Shown in pieces: positions 1-11,335 of a stretch of 64,000 bases of DNA. A program made the position numbers and the translations under genes. The notes under the pieces are model-generated. The model made no database searches. It worked only from the letters and a program-made list of their open reading frames with translations, and was not told the origin of the DNA. The number at the start of each line of letters is the position of its first letter. Positions within the stretch are counted from its first letter, which is position 1. Source of the stretch: Microbacterium hibisci (lineage in GTDB: Bacteria > Actinomycetota > Actinomycetes > Actinomycetales > Microbacteriaceae); the NCBI RefSeq assembly GCF_015278255.1, contig NZ_JADIJC010000009.1, positions 62,001 through 126,000 on the forward strand, read 5' to 3'.

Positions 1-2
1 GT

Positions 3-953
3 GCGGTGAATCCCACCCTGGCCCCGTTCGAGGCCTCGATCCCGGTCGTGGGCACGACGTTCGCAGCCGGTGTGGCGCTGGCAGTGCCTGGTTCCACAGC
101 GCAGGTCAAGGTCGACTTCTTCGAGGTGACCTCGGCCAACGTGATCGGCGAGCTGGCGGGCACCAACGACTCCAACGTCGTGATGGCAGGTGCGCACCTC
201 GACTCGGTGCCGGCAGGACCGGGCATCAACGACAACGGCAGCGGCTCGGCCGCGCTGCTCGAGGTGGCTCAGCAGATGGCCAAGACCACGCCGCAGAACA
301 CGGTGCGCTTCGCATGGTGGGGCGCGGAGGAGCTGGGACTCATCGGGTCCACGCAGTGGGTCGCGCAGCGCACCCCCGCCGAACTCGAGGAGATCGCCCT
401 CTACCTCAACTTCGACATGATCGGCTCGCCGAACTACTACTTCGGCGTGTACGACGCGAACGAGTCGAGCTTCGTCGCGCCTGTGGTCGTTCCGGAAGGG
501 TCCGTCGACATCGAGCAGACCTTCGAGGAGTTCTATACCCTGCTCGACGAGCCCTACGACGACTCGGCGTTCAGCGGACGCAGCGACTACTCGGCCTTCA
601 TCGCTGCGGGCATCCCCTCCGGCGGCCTCTTCACCGGTGCCGAGCAGGTCAAGACCGCCCAGCAGGCGGCGATCTGGGGCGGCACCGCGGGAGCGTGGTT
701 CGACCCGTGCTACCACCAGGCGTGCGACACGATCGCGAACTACAGCCAGCACGCGCTCGAGGTCAACTCGGATGCGGTCGCGTTCGCCGTCTCGACCTAC
801 GCGGCTTCGACGGAGAGCGTCAACGGCGTGGCGGGTGTCAAGATCCCGGGCAACTTCCCGGTGCCCGCACCGGCCGGACCGGAGCACACCTTCGCCGGCC
901 CGCTGGGCGGAGATGACCACGGTCACGACCACGGTCACACCGACAGCGAGTGA
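3..953 (+). CDS. M28 family zinc aminopeptidase, 5' end outside window
   Basis: The reading frame is open to the left edge, so the true start and any signal peptide lie upstream; about 316 residues are visible. The first ~30 residues look like the end of a PA domain. The M28 catalytic domain follows. Counting from the GTG at 6, the metal ligands expected for the family are visible as H64 and D66 in GAHLDSVP, D76 in NDNGSG, the acid pair E108-E109 in WGAEELG, and D137 in NFDMIG; a late CYHQACD supplies the last His. This is the Streptomyces griseus aminopeptidase type, normally secreted and releasing N-terminal residues from peptides. The C-terminus carries an odd His/Asp tail (DDHGHDHGHTDSE) that could bind metal. 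A terminator hairpin follows directly. Confidence 0.88.
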   Translation, partial: AVNPTLAPFEASIPVVGTTFAAGVALAVPGSTAQVKVDFFEVTSANVIGELAGTNDSNVVMAGAHLDSVPAGPGINDNGSGSAALLEVAQQMAKTTPQNTVRFAWWGAEELGLIGSTQWVAQRTPAELEEIALYLNFDMIGSPNYYFGVYDANESSFVAPVVVPEGSVDIEQTFEEFYTLLDEPYDDSAFSGRSDYSAFIAAGIPSGGLFTGAEQVKTAQQAAIWGGTAGAWFDPCYHQACDTIANYSQHALEVNSDAVAFAVSTYAASTESVNGVAGVKIPGNFPVPAPAGPEHTFAGPLGGDDHGHDHGHTDSE

Positions 954-962
954 GCTGACCTG

Positions 963-999
963 ATCGAGGGGTGGGCGGACTGACCGTCCACCCCTCGAT
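963..999 (+). terminator. Terminator hairpin after the M28 peptidase gene
   Basis: A 16-bp stem (ATCGAGGGGTGG plus four more pairs, one of them G-T) encloses a short loop, starting 10 bases after the peptidase stop codon. No T-run follows, as is usual in high-GC actinobacteria. Confidence 0.7.
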
Positions 1000-1132
1000 T
1001 GCGCATGGCTGCCCGCGTGCACCGGGCCCGATCGCGGGTCGAGCAATGCGGAGATCACCGAAGAGCGCGGTCCGTTGCCGACGTGCACCGCGCGCCGACA
1101 TCGAGGCGATACCGTCGCCCGATCAGAGGATG

Positions 1133-1208
1133 TGGAGCCACCTAAGGGAATCGAACCCTTGACCTATTCATTACGAGTGAATCGCTCTGCCGACTGAGCT
1201 AAGGTGGC
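1133..1208 (-). tRNA. tRNA-Thr (anticodon CGU)
   Basis: Read on the minus strand, the acceptor arm GCCACCT at 1208-1202 pairs with AGGTGGC, followed by discriminator T and an encoded CCA (1135-1133). The anticodon stem ATTCA/TGAAT encloses loop CTCGTAA, giving anticodon CGT for ACG codons. The T arm GGTTCGATTCC is intact. Confidence 0.95.
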
Positions 1209-1464
1209 GCGCTTCGCTTGCGCGATGCACAAGCAACGATCTTACAGGGTCTCGAGAGTGCTCGCGAACACGGCGCATCCGACTCGCACCGCGGCACCCG
1301 ATGCCGCTGCCGTCGCGACTCGGTGTCGACGTGTTACGCCTCGGTTCGAGATGCCCCTGCCGCCCACGTAGGTTCGTACGCGGTCCGCGACGAAGCGTGC
1401 GCGGTCCGTGGATCGTGTGCGCGGTCACAAGCCGAGACGGACCTCGATCCACAGGAGCACGCAC

Positions 1465-2373
1465 ATGTCCACACCGAAGAAGCTCACCGCCGCCGCAGCG
1501 CTCGCCCTTCCCCTCGCTCTCCTCCTCGCCGGCTGCGCCGGTGGCGGAGCGGATGCCGACGCCTCCGGCTCGGCCGCAGAGAACGAGGTCGTCCGCATCG
1601 GCGTCGTCGGCGCCGGCGACCCCTACTGGGAGACCTACACCGAGGCCGCCGCCGAGGAGGGCATCGAGGTCGAGCTCGTGGACTTCAGCGAGTACTCGCA
1701 GCCCAACCCCGCACTGTCGGCGGGCGAGCTGGACCTCAACCAGTTCCAGCACATCATCTACCTCGCCACGTACAACGTGCAGAGCGGCGACGATCTGCAG
1801 CCGATCGGCGCCACGGCGATCTACCCGCTCGGCCTCTACTCCACCCAGTACGACTCGGTCGACGACATCCCCGAGGGCTCGACGATCGCGATCCCCAACG
1901 ACGAGTCCAACGGCGCACGCGCCCTGCTCGTGCTCCAGTCCGCGGGCCTCATCGAGCTCGAGGACGGCGGCTCGGCCTTCTCGACACCGGCCGAGGTCAT
2001 CGAGGACGAGTCGAAGGTGCGCGTCGAGGCCGTCGCCGCGGACTTCACCGCCTCGTCGCTGCCCGACTTCGCGGGCGCCGTCGTCAACAACGACTTCGTC
2101 ACGAAGTCGGGCCTGACCGAGGACGAGCTGCTCGCGCAGGACGACCCTGCCGACCCGTCGGCCTTCCCGTACATCAACATCTTCGCGGCCAAGGCCGAGG
2201 ACGCCGACAACCCGACGTACCTCAAGCTCGTCGAGATCTACCAGAACACCCAGGCGGTGCAGGACGGCGTCCTCGACGTGTCGGGCGGGACCGCCGTGCT
2301 CGTCAAGACGCCCGTCGACGACCTGCTGACGTCCCTGAAGGACGTCGAGGACGACATCCGCGCCGACTCGTAA
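1465..2373 (+). CDS. metQ: Methionine ABC transporter substrate-binding lipoprotein (MetQ/NlpA family)
   Basis: This 302-residue protein captures methionine outside the membrane for the MetNI importer encoded next. The chosen ATG at 1465 has an AGGAG at 1453-1457 and opens a lipoprotein signal peptide with lipobox LLAGC, Cys24 being the predicted lipidated residue; a longer in-frame start at 1408 would bury that signal. The mature part is a typical NlpA-type binding fold (EGIEVELVDFSEYSQPNPALSAGELDL region). The gene leads a metQ-metN-metI operon; metN begins 88 bases downstream. I found no convincing SAM riboswitch in the 256 bases between tRNA-Thr and this gene. The related family members bind D-methionine or other amino acids, so the exact ligand is inferred from the neighbours. 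Confidence 0.9.
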   Translation: MSTPKKLTAAAALALPLALLLAGCAGGGADADASGSAAENEVVRIGVVGAGDPYWETYTEAAAEEGIEVELVDFSEYSQPNPALSAGELDLNQFQHIIYLATYNVQSGDDLQPIGATAIYPLGLYSTQYDSVDDIPEGSTIAIPNDESNGARALLVLQSAGLIELEDGGSAFSTPAEVIEDESKVRVEAVAADFTASSLPDFAGAVVNNDFVTKSGLTEDELLAQDDPADPSAFPYINIFAAKAEDADNPTYLKLVEIYQNTQAVQDGVLDVSGGTAVLVKTPVDDLLTSLKDVEDDIRADS

Positions 2374-2461
2374 GACCCGCCACACCGCGGCACCCGGCTG
2401 TGCGGTCCGTCGCGCTTCGCGCGCACGGGCCGCACACGCGCGTTCCGCCCAGGAGCATCGA

Positions 2462-3499
2462 ATGACCCTCATCCGCCTCACCGGCGTGACCAAGACCTTT
2501 CCGCCGTCAGGCAAGGGCGGCTCCCCCGTCCTCGCCGTCGACGACGTCTCGATCGACATCGCCGCCGGCGAGGTGTGCGGCATCATCGGCTACTCGGGGG
2601 CTGGCAAGAGCACCGTCCTGCGCCTCGTCAACGCCCTCGAGACGCCGACCGCCGGCACCGTCGAGATCGACGGGCGCGACGTGACGAACCTGCGCGAGCG
2701 CGAGCTGCGCGAGCTGCGGGGCGACATCGGCATGATCTTCCAGCAGTTCAACCTGTTCGACTCGCGCACGGTCGCGGGGAACGTCGCGTATCCGCTGGAA
2801 GTGGCCCGACGGCCCCGGGCCGAGATCGCCGCCAGGGTCGACGAGCTGCTGCGGTTCGTCGGACTCTCCGACAAGGCGCGCAACTACCCCGAGCAGCTGT
2901 CCGGCGGGCAGAAGCAGCGCGTCGGCATCGCCCGCGCGCTCGCCACGAGCCCTCGCATCCTCCTCGCGGACGAGGCCACCAGCGCTCTCGACCCCGACAC
3001 GACGCAGGAGGTGCTGGGCCTGCTCCAGCGCATCAACCGCGAACTCGGCGTCACGATCCTGGTGATCACGCACGAGATGGACGTCATCCGCACGCTGGCC
3101 GACCGCGTCATCGTGATGGAGCACGGCCGCATCATCGAGAGCGGCGACGTCTTCGACGTGTTGTCGGCGCCGCAGCACCCCGCCACGCGGCGGTTCGTGG
3201 CGAGCATCATCGAGGACGTGCCGGTCGGCGACCAGCTGCGGACCCTGCACGACCGCCACCCCGGACGCATCGTCACCTTCTCCGTCCGCGACGGCAATGT
3301 GACCCAGGCCGACGTGTTCGCCGCGCTGTCGTCGCACGGCGTGCGGTTCGAGCTCGTGCACGGCGGCATCAACGACATCGGAGGTCGTGTCTTCGGGCAC
3401 CTCACGCTGGCGCTGACCGGAGAGGCGGATGCCGTGCAGCAGGCGATCCGGGCCGCATCGGCGTTCGCGCCGCTCATCGAGGAGGACGTCCGTGGATAG
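2462..3499 (+). CDS. metN: Methionine ABC transporter ATP-binding protein MetN
   Basis: This 345-residue ATPase drives methionine import. Walker A is GYSGAGKST (residues 43-51), the ABC signature LSGGQ is near 146, and Walker B ILLADEATSALD follows. After the nucleotide-binding domain, residues about 265-340 form the NIL (ferredoxin-like) domain that in MetN binds methionine and inhibits transport, which separates it from general amino-acid ABC ATPases. The start ATG has an AGGAG seven bases upstream. Its stop codon overlaps the start of metI by 8 bases, so translation is probably coupled. Confidence 0.93.
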   Translation: MTLIRLTGVTKTFPPSGKGGSPVLAVDDVSIDIAAGEVCGIIGYSGAGKSTVLRLVNALETPTAGTVEIDGRDVTNLRERELRELRGDIGMIFQQFNLFDSRTVAGNVAYPLEVARRPRAEIAARVDELLRFVGLSDKARNYPEQLSGGQKQRVGIARALATSPRILLADEATSALDPDTTQEVLGLLQRINRELGVTILVITHEMDVIRTLADRVIVMEHGRIIESGDVFDVLSAPQHPATRRFVASIIEDVPVGDQLRTLHDRHPGRIVTFSVRDGNVTQADVFAALSSHGVRFELVHGGINDIGGRVFGHLTLALTGEADAVQQAIRAASAFAPLIEEDVRG

Positions 3500-4151
3500 G
3501 CTCCTCGATCTCCTCCCCGAGCTGTGGGCCGCCACGGCCGAGACGCTGTACGTGGTGTCGCTGAGCCTCGTCTTCGGCGGCATCGCGGGGCTGTTCGTCG
3601 GCCTCGCGCTCTACGCCACGCGCCCCGGCAGCCTCTTCCCGAACCGGTTCCTGTTCGGGACGCTCAACGTCATCGTGAACTTCTTCCGGCCCATCCCGTT
3701 CGTGATCCTGCTCGCGGCGGTGCAGCCGATCGCCCGCAGCCTCGGCATCCCGGGCATCGGCCCCGAGTTCGGCATCTTCGCGATCACCATCGCCTCCCTC
3801 TTCGCGATCAGCCGCATCGTCGAGCAGAACCTGCTGACGGTGCGGCCCGGCGTGATCGAGGCAGCCCGCGCGACGGGAGCGAGCCGGTCACGGATCCTGC
3901 TGCGTCTCCTCCCCCGCGAGGCCCTCGGCCCGCTCATCCTGGGCTACACCTTCATCGTCGTCGCGCTGGTCGACATGACGGCCATCGCCGGTGCCGTCGC
4001 CGCCGGTGGTCTCGGCGAATTCGCGATCGTCTACGGCTTCAAGCAGTTCAACCCGTGGGTGACGTGGGCGGCGGTGCTGGTCATCATCGTGATCGTCCAG
4101 CTCGTGCAGTTCGTCGGCAACGCCCTCGCCCGCCGCGTGCTGCGCCGCTGA
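3492..4151 (+). CDS. metI: Methionine ABC transporter permease MetI
   Basis: This 219-residue membrane permease of the MetI family has about five transmembrane segments. The EAA-type coupling loop that docks on MetN is visible as EAARATGASRSRILLRLLP. I chose the GTG at 3492, which overlaps the metN stop and is preceded by GGAGGA, over an upstream in-frame ATG that would add a basic tail encoded inside metN. It is the last gene of the operon and is followed by a strong hairpin terminator. Together with MetQ and MetN it forms a complete importer. Confidence 0.92.
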   Translation: MDRLLDLLPELWAATAETLYVVSLSLVFGGIAGLFVGLALYATRPGSLFPNRFLFGTLNVIVNFFRPIPFVILLAAVQPIARSLGIPGIGPEFGIFAITIASLFAISRIVEQNLLTVRPGVIEAARATGASRSRILLRLLPREALGPLILGYTFIVVALVDMTAIAGAVAAGGLGEFAIVYGFKQFNPWVTWAAVLVIIVIVQLVQFVGNALARRVLRR

Positions 4152-4170
4152 GCGAGCTGCCCACCCGGAT

Positions 4171-4213
4171 TGAGGAGAGCGGATGCCGCGGGTCGCGGCA
4201 TCCGCTCTCCTCA
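4171..4213. terminator. Bidirectional terminator between metI and the TAP-like hydrolase, GGATGCCGC type
   Basis: A perfect 20-bp inverted repeat encloses the three-base loop GGT. The stem contains GCGGATGCCGCG. It sits between two convergent genes and can serve both strands. The same stem word and loop recur at 30809-30833. Confidence 0.85.
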
Positions 4214-4224
4214 TCCCTCGCTCG

Positions 4225-5817
4225 TCACTCGCAGCGCAGGTCGTCCTCGGGGGCGGTCCCTTCGAGCAGGTAGGTCTCGACGGCGGTGTCGACGCAGTCG
4301 TTGCCCTTGTTGTAGCCGGTGTGGCCCTCACCCACCCGCGTCACCAGCACGCCCGAGGAGAGCTGCTCGGCGAGTGAGACCGACCACTCGTACGGCGTGG
4401 CGGGATCGTTCGTCGTGCCGACGACGACGATGGGCGCGGCCCCGTCGGCGGCGATGGGCTCACGCACGCCCGTGGCCGGATACGGCCAGACCTCGCAGGG
4501 ATCGGACCCGCCCCAGAAGGGAGCGATCGTCGGAGCCTCGGCGGCGAGGAGCGCCTCGGCCTCGGCGCGGTCGTCCTCGGTCGCTTCGAGCGGATAGTCC
4601 ATGCAGTTGTACGTCGTGAACGCCTCGGTCTGGTTGTCGACGTAGACGCCGTCGACCCGGGAGTTGTAGTCATCGGCGAGGAGGAATGCGAAGGTCGGGT
4701 CGCCCTCCAGCACGTCCGTCAGTGCGGTGGTGAGATAGGGCCACGTTCCCTGCGAATACAGGGGGCGGATGATCGCGGTCATGAGCGTGTCAGCCCCGAG
4801 CATCCTGCCGTCGGCGTTCGGCAGCGGATCACGGTCGACGCTTGCGAGCAGGGTGCCGAGGTCGGCCATCGCGTCGTCGACGCTCCCCCGGAAGGGGCAC
4901 TCGTCGTCGGCGAGGCACGACGCCATGTAGGCGCGCAGGGCGGACTCGAAGCCGATGGCCTGCGTCGTGCCGATGTCCTCGCCCGGGATCGCCGGGTCCA
5001 CCGCACCGTCGAAGACGAGGCGGCCGACCTTCTCGGGGAAGAGCTTGGCGTAGGTCGCCCCGAGGAAGGTCCCGTACGAGTACCCGAGGTAGTTGAGCTC
5101 GGTATCGCCGAGCACGGCGCGCATCAGATCCAGGTCGCGCGCGGCGTTGTCGGTGGTGATGTACGGCAGGATGCCGTCGCTGTTGGCTTCGCAGGCGTCC
5201 GCGAAATCGCGGTTGCGCTCGCGCAGCTCGTCCGACCACGCCTCGGTCCCGCGAGGGTCGGCCGGGATGTCGTAGAGGTACGCGTCCATCTCCGGGGCGT
5301 CCAGGCAGGTGACAGCCGTGGACTCGCCCACTCCTCGCGGATCGAAGCCGACGGTGTCGAACTGCGCGCGCACCGCGTCGCCGACAGCGAGCTGCACCGC
5401 GTCGCGGACGTACGCCACACCGCTCACGCCGGGTCCGCCGGGGTTCATGAGCAGCGAGCCGATCGGCTCGTCCGTCGCCTCGGCGCGGCTGCGGATGAGC
5501 GACAGCTCGATGTCGCCCTTCGTCGGGTCGGCCCAGTCGAGCGGCGCGCGCACCGTCGTGCAGTCGAAGTCGGCGCACGCCTCCCAGTCGAGGGTCTGCT
5601 CGTAATACGGCAGCAGCTCGGCAGGCACCCCGTCGACATCGGGAGCCTTGCTCGTCGTCGGACGCGGTGCGGTGTCGGGGATCAGGGCCGAGAGGCAGCC
5701 GCTGAGGACGAGGGATGCGGCGACCAGCCCGGCGAGCACCGACGGGATGCGGAATCGAGCACGACGCGTCGACGTGCGCTCGAGACGCGCGGGACGACTC
5801 CTGGGCATACGGTTCAC
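4225..5817 (-). CDS. Secreted alpha/beta-hydrolase lipoprotein, tripeptidyl-aminopeptidase (TAP) type
   Basis: A 530-residue hydrolase of the Streptomyces SlpD/SlpE and tripeptidyl aminopeptidase group, probably cleaving short peptides from N-termini outside the cell. A basic N-terminus and hydrophobic segment end in lipobox LSGC, so it is likely membrane-anchored. The nucleophile elbow GYSYG places Ser247; the C-terminal part is the TAP-like domain with GTTNDPATPY and the late catalytic His in VGEGHTGY. I chose the GTG at 5817 because it overlaps the holB stop as GTGA and has AAGGA five bases upstream; an ATG nine bases further in is the alternative. It ends the topA-tmk-holB transcription unit. 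Confidence 0.85.
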   Translation of the reverse strand: MNRMPRSRPARLERTSTRRARFRIPSVLAGLVAASLVLSGCLSALIPDTAPRPTTSKAPDVDGVPAELLPYYEQTLDWEACADFDCTTVRAPLDWADPTKGDIELSLIRSRAEATDEPIGSLLMNPGGPGVSGVAYVRDAVQLAVGDAVRAQFDTVGFDPRGVGESTAVTCLDAPEMDAYLYDIPADPRGTEAWSDELRERNRDFADACEANSDGILPYITTDNAARDLDLMRAVLGDTELNYLGYSYGTFLGATYAKLFPEKVGRLVFDGAVDPAIPGEDIGTTQAIGFESALRAYMASCLADDECPFRGSVDDAMADLGTLLASVDRDPLPNADGRMLGADTLMTAIIRPLYSQGTWPYLTTALTDVLEGDPTFAFLLADDYNSRVDGVYVDNQTEAFTTYNCMDYPLEATEDDRAEAEALLAAEAPTIAPFWGGSDPCEVWPYPATGVREPIAADGAAPIVVVGTTNDPATPYEWSVSLAEQLSSGVLVTRVGEGHTGYNKGNDCVDTAVETYLLEGTAPEDDLRCE

Positions 5818-7010
5818 GGGATCCTTCCGCTCGCGACGGTGACGAGCATGCTCTCGAGGGCCAGTGCGGGCGCGGCGTTGAGCTCGAGGTTCTCGCGTGT
5901 GACCCCGATGCGGTCGACGACCGTCAGCGTCCGCTCGGGAGTCCACGCGGTCGCCAGGGCGCGCAGCTCGGACTCGAGCTCGCGATTGATGAGAACGCCG
6001 TCCCGGCCGAACTGCAGCATGAGCACGTCGCGGAACATCGACTCCAGGTCGGTGAGCACGCGGTCGATGCCGTCGCGGAGGCTGCGGGTCGCGCGACGCT
6101 TCTGCTCGTCCTCCAGCGCCGACAGCTGGGACCGGACCGCCGGCGGGACCGGCGCCCCCTCGGCGATGCCCAGCGTGCGCAGGAGCGTCGCGCGCTCCGC
6201 CTCGTCGCGTTCGGCCGTCAGCGCCTTCGCGTCGTCGGTGGCCGCGGCCACGATCGCGCCGGCGACCTCGACCGCGTCGCCCACGCCACGCACCGCGAGC
6301 ACGCCGCGCAGCGTGGCATCACGGCGGGCGCGGGCCGCGGCATCCGTCGCCAGCCGCTGCGCCATGCCGATGTGGCGCTGGGCGTGCCGCGCGGACTGCT
6401 CGGCGATGGCCGGGTCCACGCCGCTGCGGCGCACGATCAGATCCGCGACATCGTCGACGTCGGGCTCACGGAGCCGCAGGGTGCGCACGCGTGAGCGGAT
6501 CGTGGGGAGCAGATCGGCGTCGCTCGGCGCGCACAGCACCCACACGGTGCGCTCGGGCGGCTCTTCGAGCGCCTTCAGAAGGACGTTCGAGGTGCGCTCC
6601 GCCATGCGGTCGGCGTCCTCCATGACGATGACGCGATACCGCCCCAGCGACGGCGCGAAGTACGAGCGCTCGACCAGGGCGCGGGCGTCCTTGATGGAGA
6701 TGATGACGCCCTCGGTGCGCAGCGCGGTCAGATCCGGATGGGTGCCGGCGAGCACTTGGCGCATCGTGCGCTCGTCACCGGGCTCGGCGATGAGCGCCGC
6801 GGCGAACGCGTGCGCGAGTGTCGAGCGACCCGAACCGGGCGGACCGGTGATCAGCCACGCGTGCGTCATCGATGCGGGGTCGGATGCCGCCTCGCGAAGC
6901 GCCTGGACCGCGGCGTCCTGCCCCCACACGTCGCCCCACGGGACGCCGTCGACCGTGGCGTCGCGCGCATCGGGTGCGCTCGCGTTCGCGGGCTGGGTCG
7001 CGGCATCCAT
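5814..7010 (-). CDS. holB: DNA polymerase III subunit delta'
   Basis: This 398-residue AAA+ protein is the delta-prime subunit of the clamp loader that places the beta clamp on DNA. An actinobacterial N-terminus (GVPWGDVWGQDAAVQAL) leads to Walker A GPPGSGRSTL and a DnaX-like fold with VIVMEDADRM and SNVLLKALEEPP, the latter matching the SRC-region context in clamp loaders. It lies downstream of tmk, an association common to many bacteria, and its stop overlaps the start of the exported hydrolase. The tmk-holB gap of 188 bases is unusually long for this operon and holds a palindromic repeat. Confidence 0.9.
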   Translation of the reverse strand: MDAATQPANASAPDARDATVDGVPWGDVWGQDAAVQALREAASDPASMTHAWLITGPPGSGRSTLAHAFAAALIAEPGDERTMRQVLAGTHPDLTALRTEGVIISIKDARALVERSYFAPSLGRYRVIVMEDADRMAERTSNVLLKALEEPPERTVWVLCAPSDADLLPTIRSRVRTLRLREPDVDDVADLIVRRSGVDPAIAEQSARHAQRHIGMAQRLATDAAARARRDATLRGVLAVRGVGDAVEVAGAIVAAATDDAKALTAERDEAERATLLRTLGIAEGAPVPPAVRSQLSALEDEQKRRATRSLRDGIDRVLTDLESMFRDVLMLQFGRDGVLINRELESELRALATAWTPERTLTVVDRIGVTRENLELNAAPALALESMLVTVASGRIP

Positions 7011-7051
7011 CCCGCCCAGCCTAACCGGGGCCGCCGACGCCCCCGCTCGTC

Positions 7052-7130
7052 TCCGAGATCAGGCGATCTGGCCTGCGCAGGACGATCTCGCGCACAGCGT
7101 CCTGCCTCCGCCGGATCTCCTGATCTCGGA
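7052..7130. repeat. Intergenic palindromic repeat, copy A (about 79 bp)
   Basis: An imperfect inverted repeat: the left arm begins TCCGAGATCAGG and continues GATCTGGC...CAGGACG; the right arm is its complement with a few mismatches, ending CCTGATCTCGGA. The arms are about 31 bases each. It lies between tmk and holB. Copies with the same arm sequence occur at 29485-29560 and 40334-40409. A short run of GCGCCGG units follows at about 7142-7172. Confidence 0.8.
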
Positions 7131-7198
7131 ACCAGTCAGGCGGGCGCCGGGCGCCGGGCGCCGGGCGCCGCGGCCACGGGGCGTCGGGATGCCGGATG

Positions 7199-7854
7199 TC
7201 AGACCAGCAGCGCGGCGAGGCGCTCGCGCACTGCCGCCGCCAGCTCCTCCGCCGGGAGCGAAGCGTCGAGCACGAGGAACCGGCCGGGCTCCGCGGCGGC
7301 GAGCGCGAGGAACTCCTCCCGCACGCGGGCGTGGAAGTGCTCCTTCTCGGCCTCGAGCCGGTCGAAGGGCTTGTCGTCGGCGTCCAGCCGGGCACGCGCG
7401 ACCGACGGATCGAGGTCGAGGAGCACCGTCACGTCGGGCAGCAGGCCGCCGGTCGCCCACAGCGAGAGCTCGCGCACCTCGTCGCGCCCGAGGACGCGAC
7501 CTGCGCCCTGATACGCGACGGAGGAGTCGAGGTAGCGGTCCTGGATCACGACCTCGCCGCGCGCGAGCGCCGGCCGCACGAGCGTCTCGACGTGATGCGC
7601 GCGGTCGGCCGCATACAGCAGCGCCTCGGCGCGCGGCGCGACCTCGCCCCGATGGTGCAGCACGATGTCGCGGATGAGCACGCCGACCTCGGTGCCGCCC
7701 GGCTCGCGCGTGCGCACGACGGTGCGTCCGGCATCCGTCAGCCACCGCTCGAGCAGCGCGGCCTGCGTCGTCTTGCCGACGCCGTCGCCGCCTTCGAATG
7801 TGACGAACAGCCCTTCGACCGGATCAGGGACCGGTGCGGTGTCGCTGCCGACCG

Positions 7855-7858
<4 letters not shown>
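7199..7858 (-). CDS. tmk: Thymidylate kinase
   Basis: This 219-residue dTMP kinase makes dTDP for DNA synthesis. The P-loop is FEGGDGVGKTTQ, followed by the DRX motif region (REPGGTEVG and DRYLDSSVAYQGAGR) and a LID with basic residues. The GTG start overlaps the topA stop as GTGA, so expression is probably coupled to topA. Thymidine kinase (tdk) at 25.4-26.1 kb supplies its substrate by salvage. Confidence 0.94.
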
Positions 7859-10578
<2,720 letters not shown>

Positions 10579-10644
10579 CGGGGGCGTCCTTTCTTCGACG
10601 CAAACCATACACGCCGCTGATCGGTGCGGGCGCTGTGAGCCGGA

Positions 10645-10962
10645 TCACGGGGGCGGTCCGGCACGGGCCGAAGCCCGGGCGTGGAGCGGTCCGAACCGCG
10701 TGGAGACCGTCACCGTCGCGATGAGTTCGTCGAGATCGCACGTCTCGATCTCGACGCCGTGGGCGGTGGCGATCTCGTCCGCCCGATCGCACGGGACGCC
10801 GGGAACCGCCCCGGAGGCGGCGTCCGCGGCGGCGAGCGCGCCGGCGTCGGCGGCCGCCGCGAGACGCTGGCCGGCGACCGCCGCGGCGCCGACCGCGGCG
10901 AGACCGCCCGCGAGCACGACGCACGCCGCCACAGCCCCCACCGCCACCACCGTGCCGGCCAT
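10645..10962 (-). CDS. Small TadG-like protein of the tad locus (Rv3654c-like)
   Basis: A 105-residue protein with one N-terminal hydrophobic segment (residues about 4-32) followed by QRLAAAADAGALAAADAASG, the layout of the TadE/G-like proteins found in the actinobacterial helicase/secretion neighbourhood. Two cysteines (PCDRAD and ETCDLD) could form a disulfide outside the membrane. It is the last gene of the tad cluster, 37 bases from the TadE-like gene and next to topA. Its function in pilus or secretion-complex assembly is inferred from family and context. Confidence 0.75.
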   Translation of the reverse strand: MAGTVVAVGAVAACVVLAGGLAAVGAAAVAGQRLAAAADAGALAAADAASGAVPGVPCDRADEIATAHGVEIETCDLDELIATVTVSTRFGPLHARASARAGPPP

Positions 10963-10999
10963 CAGCCCACCCGCCGCCGGGCGGCCGACGCGCCGCCGT

Positions 11000-11335
11000 T
11001 CACAGCCCGCCCGCCAGCGCGCATCCCGACGCCGTCACGGTGAAGCCGAGCAGCACGGGCGCCGACGCGGTGACGCACACGAGGTCGCCGCGCGGCTGGA
11101 TGTCGACGGTGGCCTGCGCCACGGCGCCGGCGACAGTGCCCCGCACCCGCTCGTGGGACTCGCCCCGCGCGCTCAGACGGGCCGCGTCGGCGACGGCGTC
11201 CTGCAGCCGCACCTGCCGCCCGGCCGCGGCGAGCGCGCCGACGCCGAGCACCAGTACCAGAGCGATCGCGGGGAATGCGACCGCGAACTCGGCGACGACC
11301 GACCCGCGGTCGTCGCCCAGCCGCGGCCGCATCAC
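11000..11335 (-). CDS. TadE-like minor pseudopilin
   Basis: This 111-residue TadE family protein has a short cytoplasmic leader (DDRGSVVAEFAVAFPAIALV) where the G-S-VVAEF junction resembles the TadE processing region, then one transmembrane helix and a small outer domain with two cysteines. It overlaps the upstream DUF4244 gene by four bases. Such proteins are minor subunits of Flp/tad pili. Confidence 0.8.
   Translation of the reverse strand: MMRPRLGDDRGSVVAEFAVAFPAIALVLVLGVGALAAAGRQVRLQDAVADAARLSARGESHERVRGTVAGAVAQATVDIQPRGDLVCVTASAPVLLGFTVTASGCALAGGL

Noticed and set aside
1209..1464. Possible SAM or methionine riboswitch before metQ
   Set aside because: I could not find the conserved core of SAM-I, SAM-II or SAM-IV; only G+C-rich hairpins are visible.
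7142..7172. Run of GGGCGCC units that might be a CRISPR or minisatellite
   Set aside because: Only a few 7-base units without spacers; a simple-sequence run.
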